From the NCBI RefSeq assembly GCF_003122385.1, contig NZ_CP029255.1, forward strand, positions 5,642,001 to 5,706,000: a stretch of 64,000 bases of DNA, in the 5' to 3' direction. The notes under the pieces were generated by a model. The model had not been told where the DNA came from. It searched no databases and was given only the letters and a program-made list of their open reading frames with translations. The position numbers and the translations under genes are program-made. Positions 51,474-59,754 of this stretch are shown piece after piece (the stretch's first letter is position 1; the number at the start of each line of letters is the position of its first letter). Origin of the DNA: Flavobacterium crocinum. Its GTDB lineage: Bacteria; Bacteroidota; Bacteroidia; Flavobacteriales; Flavobacteriaceae.

Positions 51474-51854
51474 TTACTCCCATTTATTTTTATTTGAAGA
51501 TTCTTTATCCATATATTTTTGAATTTTTCTTTGCTCCCAGTCAGAACCAAAAAACCATTCTGAACTAAAAACAGACAGTCCGTGCGCTACTAAACCAATT
51601 CCCCAAAAGAATGCTGTCGAATACGTATGCCATTCTGTTAAACCACTGAAATCGATTCCTCCTACTTCATGATTTCTACTCAAACTTGATGCAATAATAA
51701 TTATATTCACAATTATGTAAACTTTTAAATGCGAATAGAAACCTTTTATCTTTTTTACTTTTTTGTAGGCTGCATTGTAACTTTCGTCTGTACTTAATTC
51801 TCCTGAGTGTTGTTTTGCATATTCTTCGTACATCTCTCTTCTAAAACGTCCCAT
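51474..51854 (-). CDS. 2TM domain protein (copy d)
   Basis: 126 residues. Starts MGRFRREMYEEYAK, then KKVKKIKGFYSHLKVYIIVN leading into the first membrane helix, a second helix FFWGIGLVAHGLSVF and the closing DWEQRKIQKYMDKE motif. This helix-FY-TM-TM-WExRKI layout is the 2TM domain (PF13239 type). It is the last of four separate 2TM genes between kinase and regulator; 39 nt separate it from the LytTR gene. Molecular role unknown. Confidence 0.85.
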   Translation of the reverse strand: MGRFRREMYEEYAKQHSGELSTDESYNAAYKKVKKIKGFYSHLKVYIIVNIIIIASSLSRNHEVGGIDFSGLTEWHTYSTAFFWGIGLVAHGLSVFSSEWFFGSDWEQRKIQKYMDKESSNKNKWE

Positions 51855-51876
51855 AATATTTTGATTTAAAAACTAA

Positions 51877-52182
51877 TTATTTCCACTTATTTTTATTCTG
51901 TTTCTCTTTTTCCATGAATTCTTTGATTTTTCTTTCTTCCCATTCTTTTCCCATTCCCGGAAAAACTTCAAAGACCTTTAATCCATGAAAAACTACGCCT
52001 ACTCCCCACCATAATAATGGCCAGAAAAACCATAAATACTGTGGTGATGTATATAAGTTTATAAAAATCAATATTGCATTCACTAATACAAAAGCTACCA
52101 GATTTCCATAAAAACCTTTTATGTTTTCTACTTTTTTTCTTGCCTGGAGGTATCTATCCTCTTCGTTTAAATTCATTTCCAT
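51877..52182 (-). CDS. 2TM domain protein (copy c)
   Basis: 101 residues from ATG 52182. RKKVENIKGFYGNLVAFVLVN, first helix, SPQYLWFFWPLLWWGVGVVFHGLKVF second helix, and EWEERKIKEFMEKE at the end. Closest to copy a and to the fused domain of the kinase. The start follows the previous stop by 2 nt (TAATCATGGA pattern), as at two other junctions of the array, which points to repeated tandem duplication and tight translational coupling. Confidence 0.85.
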   Translation of the reverse strand: MEMNLNEEDRYLQARKKVENIKGFYGNLVAFVLVNAILIFINLYTSPQYLWFFWPLLWWGVGVVFHGLKVFEVFPGMGKEWEERKIKEFMEKEKQNKNKWK

Positions 52183-52184
52183 GA

Positions 52185-52514
52185 TTACTCCCATTTTTGT
52201 TTTTTTTCTCTTTTATCTAAAATACTTTTTACTTTACGCGCTTCCCAATCTTCGTCAAAAATCTTGAAAGAAGCAAAAACATCAATTGCAGAACCAATAT
52301 AGACTGCCGACCAGATAATCATTACAACACCGTTTAAGAACTGGATTGGAAAAACATGCAAAGGCAGTTCTGTATATTCTTTCAAAAGAAAAAGCGTGAT
52401 TCCAATGATATAAAGAAAAGTATGCTTGTAAAAGGATTTCAGCTTCAAAACTTTCTTGCTGGCCAACTGTTTCAGTTCTTGTTTTTCCTGATCGGTATTA
52501 AAATTAGTTTCCAT
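52185..52514 (-). CDS. 2TM domain protein (copy b, divergent)
   Basis: 109 residues from ATG 52514. SKKVLKLKSFYKHTFLYIIG keeps the FY motif and the tail EDWEARKVKSILDKREKK is conserved, but the membrane part (LPLHVFPIQFLNGVVMIIWSAVYIG) lacks the WGxGxxxHG signature of the others. It is the most diverged of the four and may have a different partner. Two nucleotides separate it from each neighbouring gene. Confidence 0.82.
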   Translation of the reverse strand: METNFNTDQEKQELKQLASKKVLKLKSFYKHTFLYIIGITLFLLKEYTELPLHVFPIQFLNGVVMIIWSAVYIGSAIDVFASFKIFDEDWEARKVKSILDKREKKQKWE

Positions 52515-52516
52515 AC

Positions 52517-52819
52517 TTATTCCCAGGTTTTTCGATTCTGTTCTTTTTCCATGATTTCTCTGATCTTTTTCTCTTCCCATTTTTTATTAAAAAAAGGAGG
52601 AAAACTAAAAACTTTCAGTCCGTGTAAAATGATTGCCATTCCCCAGCCCATCAAGCACCATAAAAACCATAAATATCCTGGCGAGGTCATTAAATTAACT
52701 ACAATCACAATTGGATTTACCAGTACAAAAACTGTAAGATGGTCATAAAATTCTCTAATTTCTTTTACTTTTTTCTGAGCATTGTAATAACGATCTGCTT
52801 CTGTAAAATCTTTTTCCAT
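52517..52819 (-). CDS. 2TM domain protein (copy a)
   Basis: 100 residues from ATG 52819. AQKKVKEIREFYDHLTVFVLVN, first helix, SPGYLWFLWCLMGWGMAIILHGLKVF, then KKWEEKKIREIMEKE. The start is 2 nt after the histidine-kinase stop codon, and the C-terminal motif of the kinase (WEERKIREIMERD) is nearly the same, so this gene looks like a copy of the kinase C-terminal domain. Confidence 0.86.
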   Translation of the reverse strand: MEKDFTEADRYYNAQKKVKEIREFYDHLTVFVLVNPIVIVVNLMTSPGYLWFLWCLMGWGMAIILHGLKVFSFPPFFNKKWEEKKIREIMEKEQNRKTWE

Positions 52820-52821
52820 GA

Positions 52822-54180
52822 TTATTTCCAGGTTTTTTGTTTGTTGTCTCTTTCCATAATCTCTCGGATCTTTCTTTCTTCCCAATCTGAGCTGTAACCA
52901 AACACTTTAAAAGCGTGCATGGCAACTCCAAATCCCCATCCTAAAGCAGAAAACCAAAACCATTGGAATCCTGGTGAAAACCTTAAATTGATAAAAATTA
53001 AAAGCGGAATCACACAACAATAAGAAATCACATTGGCATAAAATCCTTTCAGTTCCTCTACTCTTTTTTTAGCTCTGTAATAGGCTTTTGCTTCGTCGTT
53101 AAAATCTGCATTTGCTTCCATAGCTGCAATTTGTTTTGTTAAAATTGGAATTCTAACCGTAAAATTATTTTCGTCCTGCTCTACAATCACTTTTCTGTCG
53201 GTAATAATTCCGTATCGATTTACAATATTCTGCAGTCCAACACCTCGTCTGTCCTGCAGTACTTCTTTTTTCTGAAGATCATTTTGAATTACCAAATAAT
53301 CTTTTTCAATAAATATTCTAATATGAAGCGGTTTCTGTTCGCTTACCACATTATGTTTAACCGTATTCTCAAGTAAAAGTTGTAACGAAAGCGGTACTAC
53401 TTTTGCCTCCGGATTCATACTTTCTGTTGGCAGTTCATAAAACAAGCTGTTTTCAAATCGCATTTTTAACAGGTTCATATAGGTTTTGGCAAATGATAAT
53501 TCATCTTCAACCGAAACCAGTTCTTTATCTTTCTGTTCTAAAACGTAGCGATAGATTTTAGATAAAGAAGTGGTAAAACGCTGCGCGTTATCCGGATTTT
53601 CTTCAATTAAAGAACTTAAAACATTTAAACTATTAAAGAGAAAATGCGGGTCGATCTGGTTTTTTAAACTTTCAAATTGCGCATTAGCTGTTCCTGCAAT
53701 TATTTTTTGCTGTGTAAGTTCAAATTTAGAGGCTTGTTTCCATTTTATCATAAAACTTCTAGCCTGCATGAAAGTCGAAACTCCTAAAGAAAGAATGATA
53801 TAAAACAGATGTACCCATATCATTCTTGGTCCAAAGAAAACGTCTAAAGTCTGGTCCTGCAAGACTACGAAAATAAAATAGTTGATTGCCAAAACTACCG
53901 GAACAGTATATAAAACCGTAACTAAAATTCCGTAATACACTCTCGTATTAGTATGTTCTTTCCAATCCCATCTTTTATCAAGAAGTACATTCAGGAATCC
54001 GTTACCCATACCAATTCCGAAAGAATACAAACAGCTTACAAAAAAAGTAACAAGAACGTTTCTGACATTTAAATCTTCTCCTAAAAAAGCTGTAAAAATT
54101 ACAGCAAAGACCATGGAAATCTTGAAACATGTTATCGTTCCACTTTTCAAATCACTAAATAAGATTTCACGGTCTTTCAT
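52822..54180 (-). CDS. LytS-type sensor histidine kinase with fused C-terminal 2TM domain
   Basis: 452 residues. About four N-terminal membrane helices (about 15-140), then His_kinase domain with phosphoacceptor His179 in QIDPHFLFNSLNVL, and an ATPase domain with LLLENTVKHNVV and the G-box RRGVGLQNIVNRYG (about 240-345). Unusual: after the ATPase domain comes a whole 2TM domain (about 360-452: KKRVEELKGFY, two helices, DWEERKIREIMERD), so the C-terminus is again in the membrane. Pairs with the LytTR regulator at the cluster end. Signal unknown. Confidence 0.93.
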   Translation of the reverse strand: MKDREILFSDLKSGTITCFKISMVFAVIFTAFLGEDLNVRNVLVTFFVSCLYSFGIGMGNGFLNVLLDKRWDWKEHTNTRVYYGILVTVLYTVPVVLAINYFIFVVLQDQTLDVFFGPRMIWVHLFYIILSLGVSTFMQARSFMIKWKQASKFELTQQKIIAGTANAQFESLKNQIDPHFLFNSLNVLSSLIEENPDNAQRFTTSLSKIYRYVLEQKDKELVSVEDELSFAKTYMNLLKMRFENSLFYELPTESMNPEAKVVPLSLQLLLENTVKHNVVSEQKPLHIRIFIEKDYLVIQNDLQKKEVLQDRRGVGLQNIVNRYGIITDRKVIVEQDENNFTVRIPILTKQIAAMEANADFNDEAKAYYRAKKRVEELKGFYANVISYCCVIPLLIFINLRFSPGFQWFWFSALGWGFGVAMHAFKVFGYSSDWEERKIREIMERDNKQKTWK

Positions 54181-54205
54181 TCTAAATTGGCTTAAATTAA
54201 TTTTA

Positions 54206-54826
54206 TTATTTACAAGTTTTTTGCACTTCTAAAGCTCTTTCTAATCCCCATTTTGGAGAAAAAGGCGTTTCTGGTTTAAATGTACCAAAAAGTTCGATAG
54301 CTTTATTAACTTGTGCACACAAAGGCTTTGTATCAACTCCTGTCCATTTTGCTCCTCCTAACTGATAATCAGCTTCACCAAAAACAGCTCTTGGATTATT
54401 TGGATCTAACGCTTTAGCTTTCGCGTAAGCTTCCATTACTTTTCCGGAATATTTCATTCCGTTTGTCATTGGATCGGCTACCACATATCCTGTATAAATT
54501 AAAGCTTGTAAAACATATAATTCTGAATTGCTTTGGTCTTTTAGCATTTCTGCATCAACAGCATCCTGAGCTTTTACTAGTAATAACTCTATTTTTGTTT
54601 TATCTTTTTCTGAAAAAACAGCTAATGTATTCACTAAACCTACATAATAATTAGGAAGCCAGCTTGTTTTTTCTGCTGCCGCAATTCTTTCAAACATTGC
54701 AGAAGCTTCTGCATTTTTACCCTCTTTCCAAAGCCCGAAAGCTTTATTCATTCCTTGTTCAAATTGTGTTTGTGCAGATAATAAACTGCAGATAAATAAT
54801 GTAATAACTGTGATAATTTTGGTCAT
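54206..54826 (-). CDS. Secreted TPR-like protein upstream of the kinase
   Basis: 206 residues with a signal peptide cut near LLSAQ (about 19). Helical repeats of TPR type: EQGMNKAFGLWKEGKNAEASAMFERIA, WLPNYYVGLVNTLAVF, AYAKAKALDPNNPRAVF. Probably periplasmic. It is 25 nt upstream of the histidine-kinase start on the same strand and so most likely the first gene of the whole cluster; it could sense or transmit the signal to the kinase, but this is inference. Confidence 0.78.
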   Translation of the reverse strand: MTKIITVITLFICSLLSAQTQFEQGMNKAFGLWKEGKNAEASAMFERIAAAEKTSWLPNYYVGLVNTLAVFSEKDKTKIELLLVKAQDAVDAEMLKDQSNSELYVLQALIYTGYVVADPMTNGMKYSGKVMEAYAKAKALDPNNPRAVFGEADYQLGGAKWTGVDTKPLCAQVNKAIELFGTFKPETPFSPKWGLERALEVQKTCK

Positions 54827-54837
54827 GATTTCTTTTT

Positions 54838-55191
54838 TTAAAGTTTCTAAGTTACTAAGGTTCTGAGATTCTGAGTTTTTTTGTTGATGATTAAAACTCT
54901 TTTTTTAAGGTTCAAAGGAACAAAGGTTCAAAGGGACAGAGTTTTTGAGCTCTCAAAAAAACCTTTGTTACTTTGTTACTCTGCAACTTTGAGCCTTTAT
55001 TTAATTTATACTTCAAAAGTATGTCGGTTTTTATTCTTTTAAAATTAAATGATACTGAGTTGTTGATTTTTGATGATGAATTGTTTCTTTTTGAGCAACA
55101 AAGTGACAAAGGTTCAAAGTGACAAAGGTTTTTTAATATTTAAAAATCAAAATCATACTCAAAGAAAAACCTTTGTCACTTTGAACCTTTG
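54838..55191. repeat. Repeat-rich space: AAAGGTTCAAAG-family inverted repeats
   Basis: Arms 54907-54941 and 54961-54997 are imperfect inverted copies of AAGGTTCAAAGGAACAAAGG-type sequence. A second pair, 55107-55132 and 55166-55191, is a perfect 26-bp inverted repeat (CAAAGGTTCAAAGTGACAAA and further). A TTAG-like row in inverted sense (CTAAGTTACTAAGGTTCTGAG) is at 54846-54870. The whole space 54827-55210 has no gene. Confidence 0.78.
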
Positions 55192-55210
55192 CTCCTCTGC
55201 AACTAAAAAA

Positions 55211-57370
55211 CTACAAGTTCTTCAACTGATTCTCATTTTTATTCTGGCTGATCGTCCAGAAGAAACCTACGAAGAAAAATCTGTCTGCTGTTGGAACAAC
55301 TGCTTGTCTTTGATAAACTCCGCTTGCATCCGGTGTTTTGGCATAATCGTATCCAAAAACATTCTGAGTTCCTAAAATGTTTGATACTGAGAAATAAAGG
55401 ATTTTTTGTGTTGTCAGTAAATAGGCCCAGTTAAAACTTAAACTATTGTATGATTTTGTTTTTCCACTCATAAATTGAGTCTGGTTCGGATCGTTGTACG
55501 GACGTCCTGAACTGAAACTATTTGTAAATCCAACCTGCGATTTCCAGTCGGTAATGAAATACTTCGTTACAACTGACAAACTATGATTTGCAATAAAATT
55601 TGGAGTCGCCATAGTTGGGAAATTTTTATACTGTCTTTCTGAATCGATATAAGAATAAGAAATCCAATATTCTAGGTTTTTATACAAATTGCTGTCTCGC
55701 CAAAGCAAATCGAATCCTTTTGCGTAACCTGAACCGTTATTATTGAAAACCGAATTGTATTGAATATCTTGTGTATCATATTGAACTAAGTTGCTATAAT
55801 CTTTATAATACAACTCTGTTCTAAGCAATTGTCCAGGTCTTGTAAATGTATAGTTAAAAATATAATGTCTTGCTTTTTCGCTTTCAAACTGATGGTATTT
55901 TGAAAATTTAATATAATCTACAACCGGTGTTTGAGTAAAATCCCCGTAAGCAAATGAAAACTGACTGTATTTTGAAGCTTTAAATCCTAATGAAGCCCTT
56001 GGTGCAATATTATTTTCGTTTAGCAAACTATTGTTTGAATATCTTAAACCAACTTTTAACGCTAGGTTTTTAGAGAACGAAATATCTCCTTCAGCATAAC
56101 TTGCAAAAATGTTAGAGTCATATCCATTAGCACCGTTTATAGAAACATTGTCATCAAAATTTTGGTTGTATTTTGTGATGAAATAATCGCTACCGAAAGA
56201 TAATCTGAAGTAATTAGAAACTTTTTTAGATAATTTTAGTTTTAACTGAGCCGCATTTTCATTGCTGTCAACATCAGTAATATTGTATTTCAATTTATTT
56301 TTACTGTAACCATAACTGATTCCAGAAGTTAACTGCCAGCCTGTTCCAATTGTTCCTTTATATGAAGAATTCAAATAAAAGTTATTATTGTTCATATCAG
56401 TTCGAATCGGATTTTCGAAATTGATATTTTTCTGATTTAAATCGAATTTCTCTGAATCAAAAGAAGCGTATAATTTAAAGATTCCGTTTGTGAATTTATA
56501 TCTGTAAACCGTTTCACCTCCAAGTGATTGATAGGGATTATTCCAATCTACATTTTGTGGAATAACAGCTTGATAAGGAGCTAAATTGATGTAAGCCAAA
56601 TTTACGCTCAAAGAACTTTTCTGCCATTTTTGAGTATTTCCTAAACTCAATCCAACCGTCATTAATCCGATATCTGTTTTTTCGTGGTCTTCTTCATCGT
56701 TAGTATTCAAAAGCAAAACACTTGATAATGCCTCGCCATATTCTGCTGAATATCCTCCAGTAGAAAAAGCGATTCCGCTAAATAAGAAAGGAGAAAAACG
56801 GCTTCTTGTTGGTAAATTATTCGTTGTTGCTCCATACGGCTGTGCTACACGAATTCCATCAATAAAAGTCTGTGTTTCGCTGGCTTCACCTCCACGTACA
56901 AACAAACGCCCATCTTCACCCACCGTCTGCGTGCCTGGAAGAGTTTGTAACGCAGCTACAATATTTCCTGCCGAACCCGCCGTAGTTACAATATCTAAAG
57001 GTTTTAGAACAGAAACTCTCGCCTTTTCACCAGATTCTAATGTCCCAGCAGTAATAACAACTGCATCAAGAGCATTCATATTTTCTCTTAATTTTACTGT
57101 TTGATCTTTAAAATTGGTAACATCGATTTCTTTCTTGTAAGTTTCGAAAAGTAAAAAGCTCACCACTATAAATTGATTTCCCTGAGCAGTTGTTTCAAAA
57201 GAAAACTCACCGGTTTCAGAACTTGTTGCTCCGTCATAAGTTCCGTCAATATAAATATTAGCTCCTGCAACTGGTTTTCCTTTTTGATCTGTTACTTTTC
57301 CTGAAATAATATTCTGTGCAAAAGTAAAAGTGCTTAACAATAATAAAATAAAAGTAATTCTGGTTTTCAT
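55211..57370 (-). CDS. TonB-dependent outer-membrane receptor with carboxypeptidase-like N-terminal domain
   Basis: 719 residues with a signal peptide cut at TFAQ (about 19). Residues about 21-105 form the CarboxypepD_reg-like domain (ISGKVTDQKGKPVAGANIYI). The plug (about 110-225) has VGEDGRLFVRGGEASETQTFIDG. A 22-strand barrel follows and ends with RFFFVGFFWTISQNKNEN. It takes up a large substrate using TonB energy. No SusD partner or other transport gene is adjacent, so the substrate is open; small size suggests the metal/peptide-type rather than glycan (SusC) class. Confidence 0.92.
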   Translation of the reverse strand: MKTRITFILLLLSTFTFAQNIISGKVTDQKGKPVAGANIYIDGTYDGATSSETGEFSFETTAQGNQFIVVSFLLFETYKKEIDVTNFKDQTVKLRENMNALDAVVITAGTLESGEKARVSVLKPLDIVTTAGSAGNIVAALQTLPGTQTVGEDGRLFVRGGEASETQTFIDGIRVAQPYGATTNNLPTRSRFSPFLFSGIAFSTGGYSAEYGEALSSVLLLNTNDEEDHEKTDIGLMTVGLSLGNTQKWQKSSLSVNLAYINLAPYQAVIPQNVDWNNPYQSLGGETVYRYKFTNGIFKLYASFDSEKFDLNQKNINFENPIRTDMNNNNFYLNSSYKGTIGTGWQLTSGISYGYSKNKLKYNITDVDSNENAAQLKLKLSKKVSNYFRLSFGSDYFITKYNQNFDDNVSINGANGYDSNIFASYAEGDISFSKNLALKVGLRYSNNSLLNENNIAPRASLGFKASKYSQFSFAYGDFTQTPVVDYIKFSKYHQFESEKARHYIFNYTFTRPGQLLRTELYYKDYSNLVQYDTQDIQYNSVFNNNGSGYAKGFDLLWRDSNLYKNLEYWISYSYIDSERQYKNFPTMATPNFIANHSLSVVTKYFITDWKSQVGFTNSFSSGRPYNDPNQTQFMSGKTKSYNSLSFNWAYLLTTQKILYFSVSNILGTQNVFGYDYAKTPDASGVYQRQAVVPTADRFFFVGFFWTISQNKNENQLKNL

Positions 57371-57602
57371 ACCTGTTGATTTTTATTGGTTTTGGTCATA
57401 TATGTTATCGTCTTTTATTTAAAGGTGTTTACAAGCAAACTTTTTTAAGTGGCGATTTCATGATTATTGGTTTTTGATGAAGCAAATGTATTTTAACAAT
57501 TCCTGTTAAAAAATATATAATAACCCAATTGTAGATTTTCGAGGATGAGTTGTAAATACCAAAATTTGTATCTTAGCTAGGAATTCCAAAAAATTACCAT
57601 TT

Positions 57603-58067
57603 ATGTCAGAAAGCAAAAGAATCTCAAATTTATATCAGTCCATTTATAATGGAAATCCTTGGCTGGAAGTTAATCTGGCTAATACTTTAAAAAACGTAAC
57701 GGCAGAACAAGCTTATAAAAAAGCAAATCCGAACCTGAACACGATTTGGGAAATTGTGAATCATCTTATTCAATGGAGAAGAAACATTCTGGAACGCATG
57801 CAAGGCGAAGTAATCGTAACTCCGGATCATAATTATTTTGTTCCTGTTTTAGATCCTTCAGAAGTGGCTTGGGAACAATCGCTTCAAACGCTGGCAAAAT
57901 CACAGGAATCATGGAATACTTTTTTTGAAAGTTTTAATGATGAAGATTTAGCGAAAATCTATGTCAATAACGGTCATACGTATTACGAACATATTCATGG
58001 AATTATTCAGCATGACGTGTATCATTTGGGGCAGATTGTTATTTTAAAGAAGTTACTAAACAACTAA
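57603..58067 (+). CDS. DinB-like (four-helix, metal-binding) protein
   Basis: 154 residues with the three His pattern of the DinB/YfiT superfamily: NTIWEIVNHLIQWRRN (first His), and HGIIQHDVYHLGQIVILKK (second and third). The fold is a four-helix bundle binding a divalent metal; members include thiol transferases and stress proteins. It is the first of four closely packed genes (gap of 4 nt to the next). Confidence 0.87.
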   Translation: MSESKRISNLYQSIYNGNPWLEVNLANTLKNVTAEQAYKKANPNLNTIWEIVNHLIQWRRNILERMQGEVIVTPDHNYFVPVLDPSEVAWEQSLQTLAKSQESWNTFFESFNDEDLAKIYVNNGHTYYEHIHGIIQHDVYHLGQIVILKKLLNN

Positions 58068-58071
58068 CATT

Positions 58072-58530
58072 ATGAAAAACACTATTTTCTTTTTAGCTTT
58101 TTTATTTTTCAGTATAATCGGCTTTTCACAGGAAACTGAAACGAAATACGATGAAAAATTGGCAAAGTCATTAAATGCTGATGAATACGGGATGAAGAAA
58201 TATGTTTTCTGTCTTTTAAAATCAGGCAGCAATACAACAGCGTCAAAAGAAGAAAGTAAAAAAATGTTTGAAGGCCATATGGCAAACATCAACAAATTAG
58301 CCAAAGAAGGAAAGCTATCCGTAGCAGGGCCTTTTATGAAAAATGACAGAAATTATCGCGGTATCTATATTTTTAATGTTGAAACTGTTGAAGAAGCAAA
58401 AAAGCTTGTAGAAACAGATCCCGCTATAAAAGCCAATTTACTTGAAGCCGAATTAACGCCTTGGTATTGCTCAGCTGCATTACAGGAAATTCCGAAAATG
58501 CATGAGAAAATTGCCAAGACGAAAATGTAA
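58072..58530 (+). CDS. YciI-like domain protein with signal peptide
   Basis: 152 residues. Signal peptide cut near FSQ (about 20), then a YCII-related domain: KKYVFCLLKSGSN, MFEGHMANINKLAKEGKLSVAGPF, and EEAKKLVETDPAIKANLLEAEL with the conserved His and Asp. Cytoplasmic relatives are small dimeric ferredoxin-like proteins; the secretion signal is typical of the Bacteroidota branch. It starts 4 nt after the DinB-like gene. Confidence 0.87.
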   Translation: MKNTIFFLAFLFFSIIGFSQETETKYDEKLAKSLNADEYGMKKYVFCLLKSGSNTTASKEESKKMFEGHMANINKLAKEGKLSVAGPFMKNDRNYRGIYIFNVETVEEAKKLVETDPAIKANLLEAELTPWYCSAALQEIPKMHEKIAKTKM

Positions 58531-58533
58531 AAT

Positions 58534-59109
58534 ATGAAAACAGAAAAAGAAAAAATGATCTCTGGCGAATATTATAATGCCTTTGATCCTGAATTACTAA
58601 AAGGTCGTCGTACAGCAAAAAACCTTTTACACAGTTTGAATGTAAAAGAATACAGAGTTACCAAAAAAGCAAAAGAAATTTTAAAGGAACTAATACCAAA
58701 CGCTGGAGCAGGTTTATATATTGAACCTCCTTTTCATTGCGATTATGGTTATAACATTTTCTGTGGAGAAAACGTTTATTTTAATGTAAACTGTGTCGTT
58801 TTGGACTGTGCGCCTGTAAATATTGGATCTAATGTATTTATTGCGCCAAATGTTCAAATTTATACCGCTTCGCATCCGCTTGATGCTGAATTAAGAAAAA
58901 CGCTAGAAAATGCTTATCCTGTTACCATTGGAGACGATTGCTGGATTGGAGGCAATTCGGTTATTTGCCCTGGAGTGACAATTGGAAAAGGTTGTGTTAT
59001 TGGCGCTGGATCTGTTGTGACAAAAGATATTCCGGACAACTCACTTGCCGTTGGAAATCCAGCAAAAATAATTAGAAAATTAAATCAAGAACCTGAATCA
59101 AAATCATAA
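58534..59109 (+). CDS. Maltose/galactoside O-acetyltransferase-like enzyme (Maa/LacA/NodL)
   Basis: 191 residues. N-terminal MISGEYYNAFDPELLKGRRTAK is the Mac domain; the left-handed beta-helix has YGYNIFCGENVYFNVNCVVLD and the active His in YTASHPLDAE; WIGGNSVICPGVTIGKGCVIG and AVGNPAKIIRKL finish the hexapeptide repeats. It acetylates a sugar hydroxyl with acetyl-CoA. It starts 3 nt after the YciI gene and overlaps the next by 1 nt. Confidence 0.92.
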   Translation: MKTEKEKMISGEYYNAFDPELLKGRRTAKNLLHSLNVKEYRVTKKAKEILKELIPNAGAGLYIEPPFHCDYGYNIFCGENVYFNVNCVVLDCAPVNIGSNVFIAPNVQIYTASHPLDAELRKTLENAYPVTIGDDCWIGGNSVICPGVTIGKGCVIGAGSVVTKDIPDNSLAVGNPAKIIRKLNQEPESKS

Positions 59110-59498
59110 TGCTTACTCTCAACAAAATTCATCATATTGCCATTTTATGCTCCGATTACGAAAAATCTAAATATTTCTATACCCAGATTTTAGGTCTGAC
59201 TATTATTAGAGAAATTTATCGTGAAGAACGCCAGTCTTATAAATTAGATTTGGCTTTAAATGGTTCGTATGTGGTTGAATTATTTTCTTTTCCAGATCCG
59301 CCGCAACGACCTTCAAGACCAGAAGCTGTCGGTTTGCGTCATTTAGCTTTTGAAGTGATCAATCTGGAAGAAACCATTGCTTTTTTGACTTCAAAAAATA
59401 TTGAATCAGAACCAATCCGAATTGATGAAACAACCGAAAAACGTTTCACTTTTGTTGCTGATCCAGATTTACTGCCAATAGAGTTTTATGAAAGATAA
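59109..59498 (+). CDS. VOC family (glyoxalase/dioxygenase superfamily) protein
   Basis: 129 residues, one vicinal-oxygen-chelate domain with two beta-alpha-beta3 halves: KIHHIAILCSDYEKSKYFYT (metal His near 6), YVVELFSFPDPPQ (Glu), GLRHLAFEVINLEETIAFL (His) and FVADPDLLPIEFYE (Glu). This is the metal-ligand set H, E, H, E of glyoxalase I-like proteins. Its ATG shares one base with the preceding TAA (TAATG), so translation is coupled. Confidence 0.9.
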   Translation: MLTLNKIHHIAILCSDYEKSKYFYTQILGLTIIREIYREERQSYKLDLALNGSYVVELFSFPDPPQRPSRPEAVGLRHLAFEVINLEETIAFLTSKNIESEPIRIDETTEKRFTFVADPDLLPIEFYER

Positions 59499-59512
59499 GC
59501 TAGGGAAAATTT

Positions 59513-59627
59513 AATCTCGCAAAGTCGCGGAGACGCAAAGTTTTCATTTCTAATGATGCTTCAAGTTATAGCTTGTGATTTCGATCGCGAGCGAAAAAAC
59601 TTTGCGTCTCCGCGACTTTGCGAGATT
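59513..59627. repeat. 115-bp element with perfect 32-bp inverted arms
   Basis: Arms 59513-59544 and 59596-59627 (AATCTCGCAAAGTCGCGGAG and further) are exact reverse complements; the 51-nt centre contains CGATCGCGAGCG. The GCAAAG words link it to the family at 27425 and 46399. It lies just past the VOC gene and may end the operon mRNA. Confidence 0.82.
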
Positions 59628-59707
59628 CCTTCACTTTTCTATACCTTTAAAACATACCGTAAGAAAAAACCTGTTTTTACGATTTTAACACATTATATTG
59701 CTTATTT

Positions 59708-59740
59708 TTTGTAAAAAACCAAATCTGATGCTTAATTTTG
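59708..59740 (+). promoter_or_regulatory. Promoter of the ClC channel gene
   Basis: TTTG at 59708-59711, then a 21-nt spacer and TAATTTTG at 59733-59740, the -33 and -7 elements of Bacteroidota. This suggests that ATG codons upstream of 59745 are not used. Confidence 0.55.
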
Positions 59741-59754
59741 TAATCCGCATAAAA

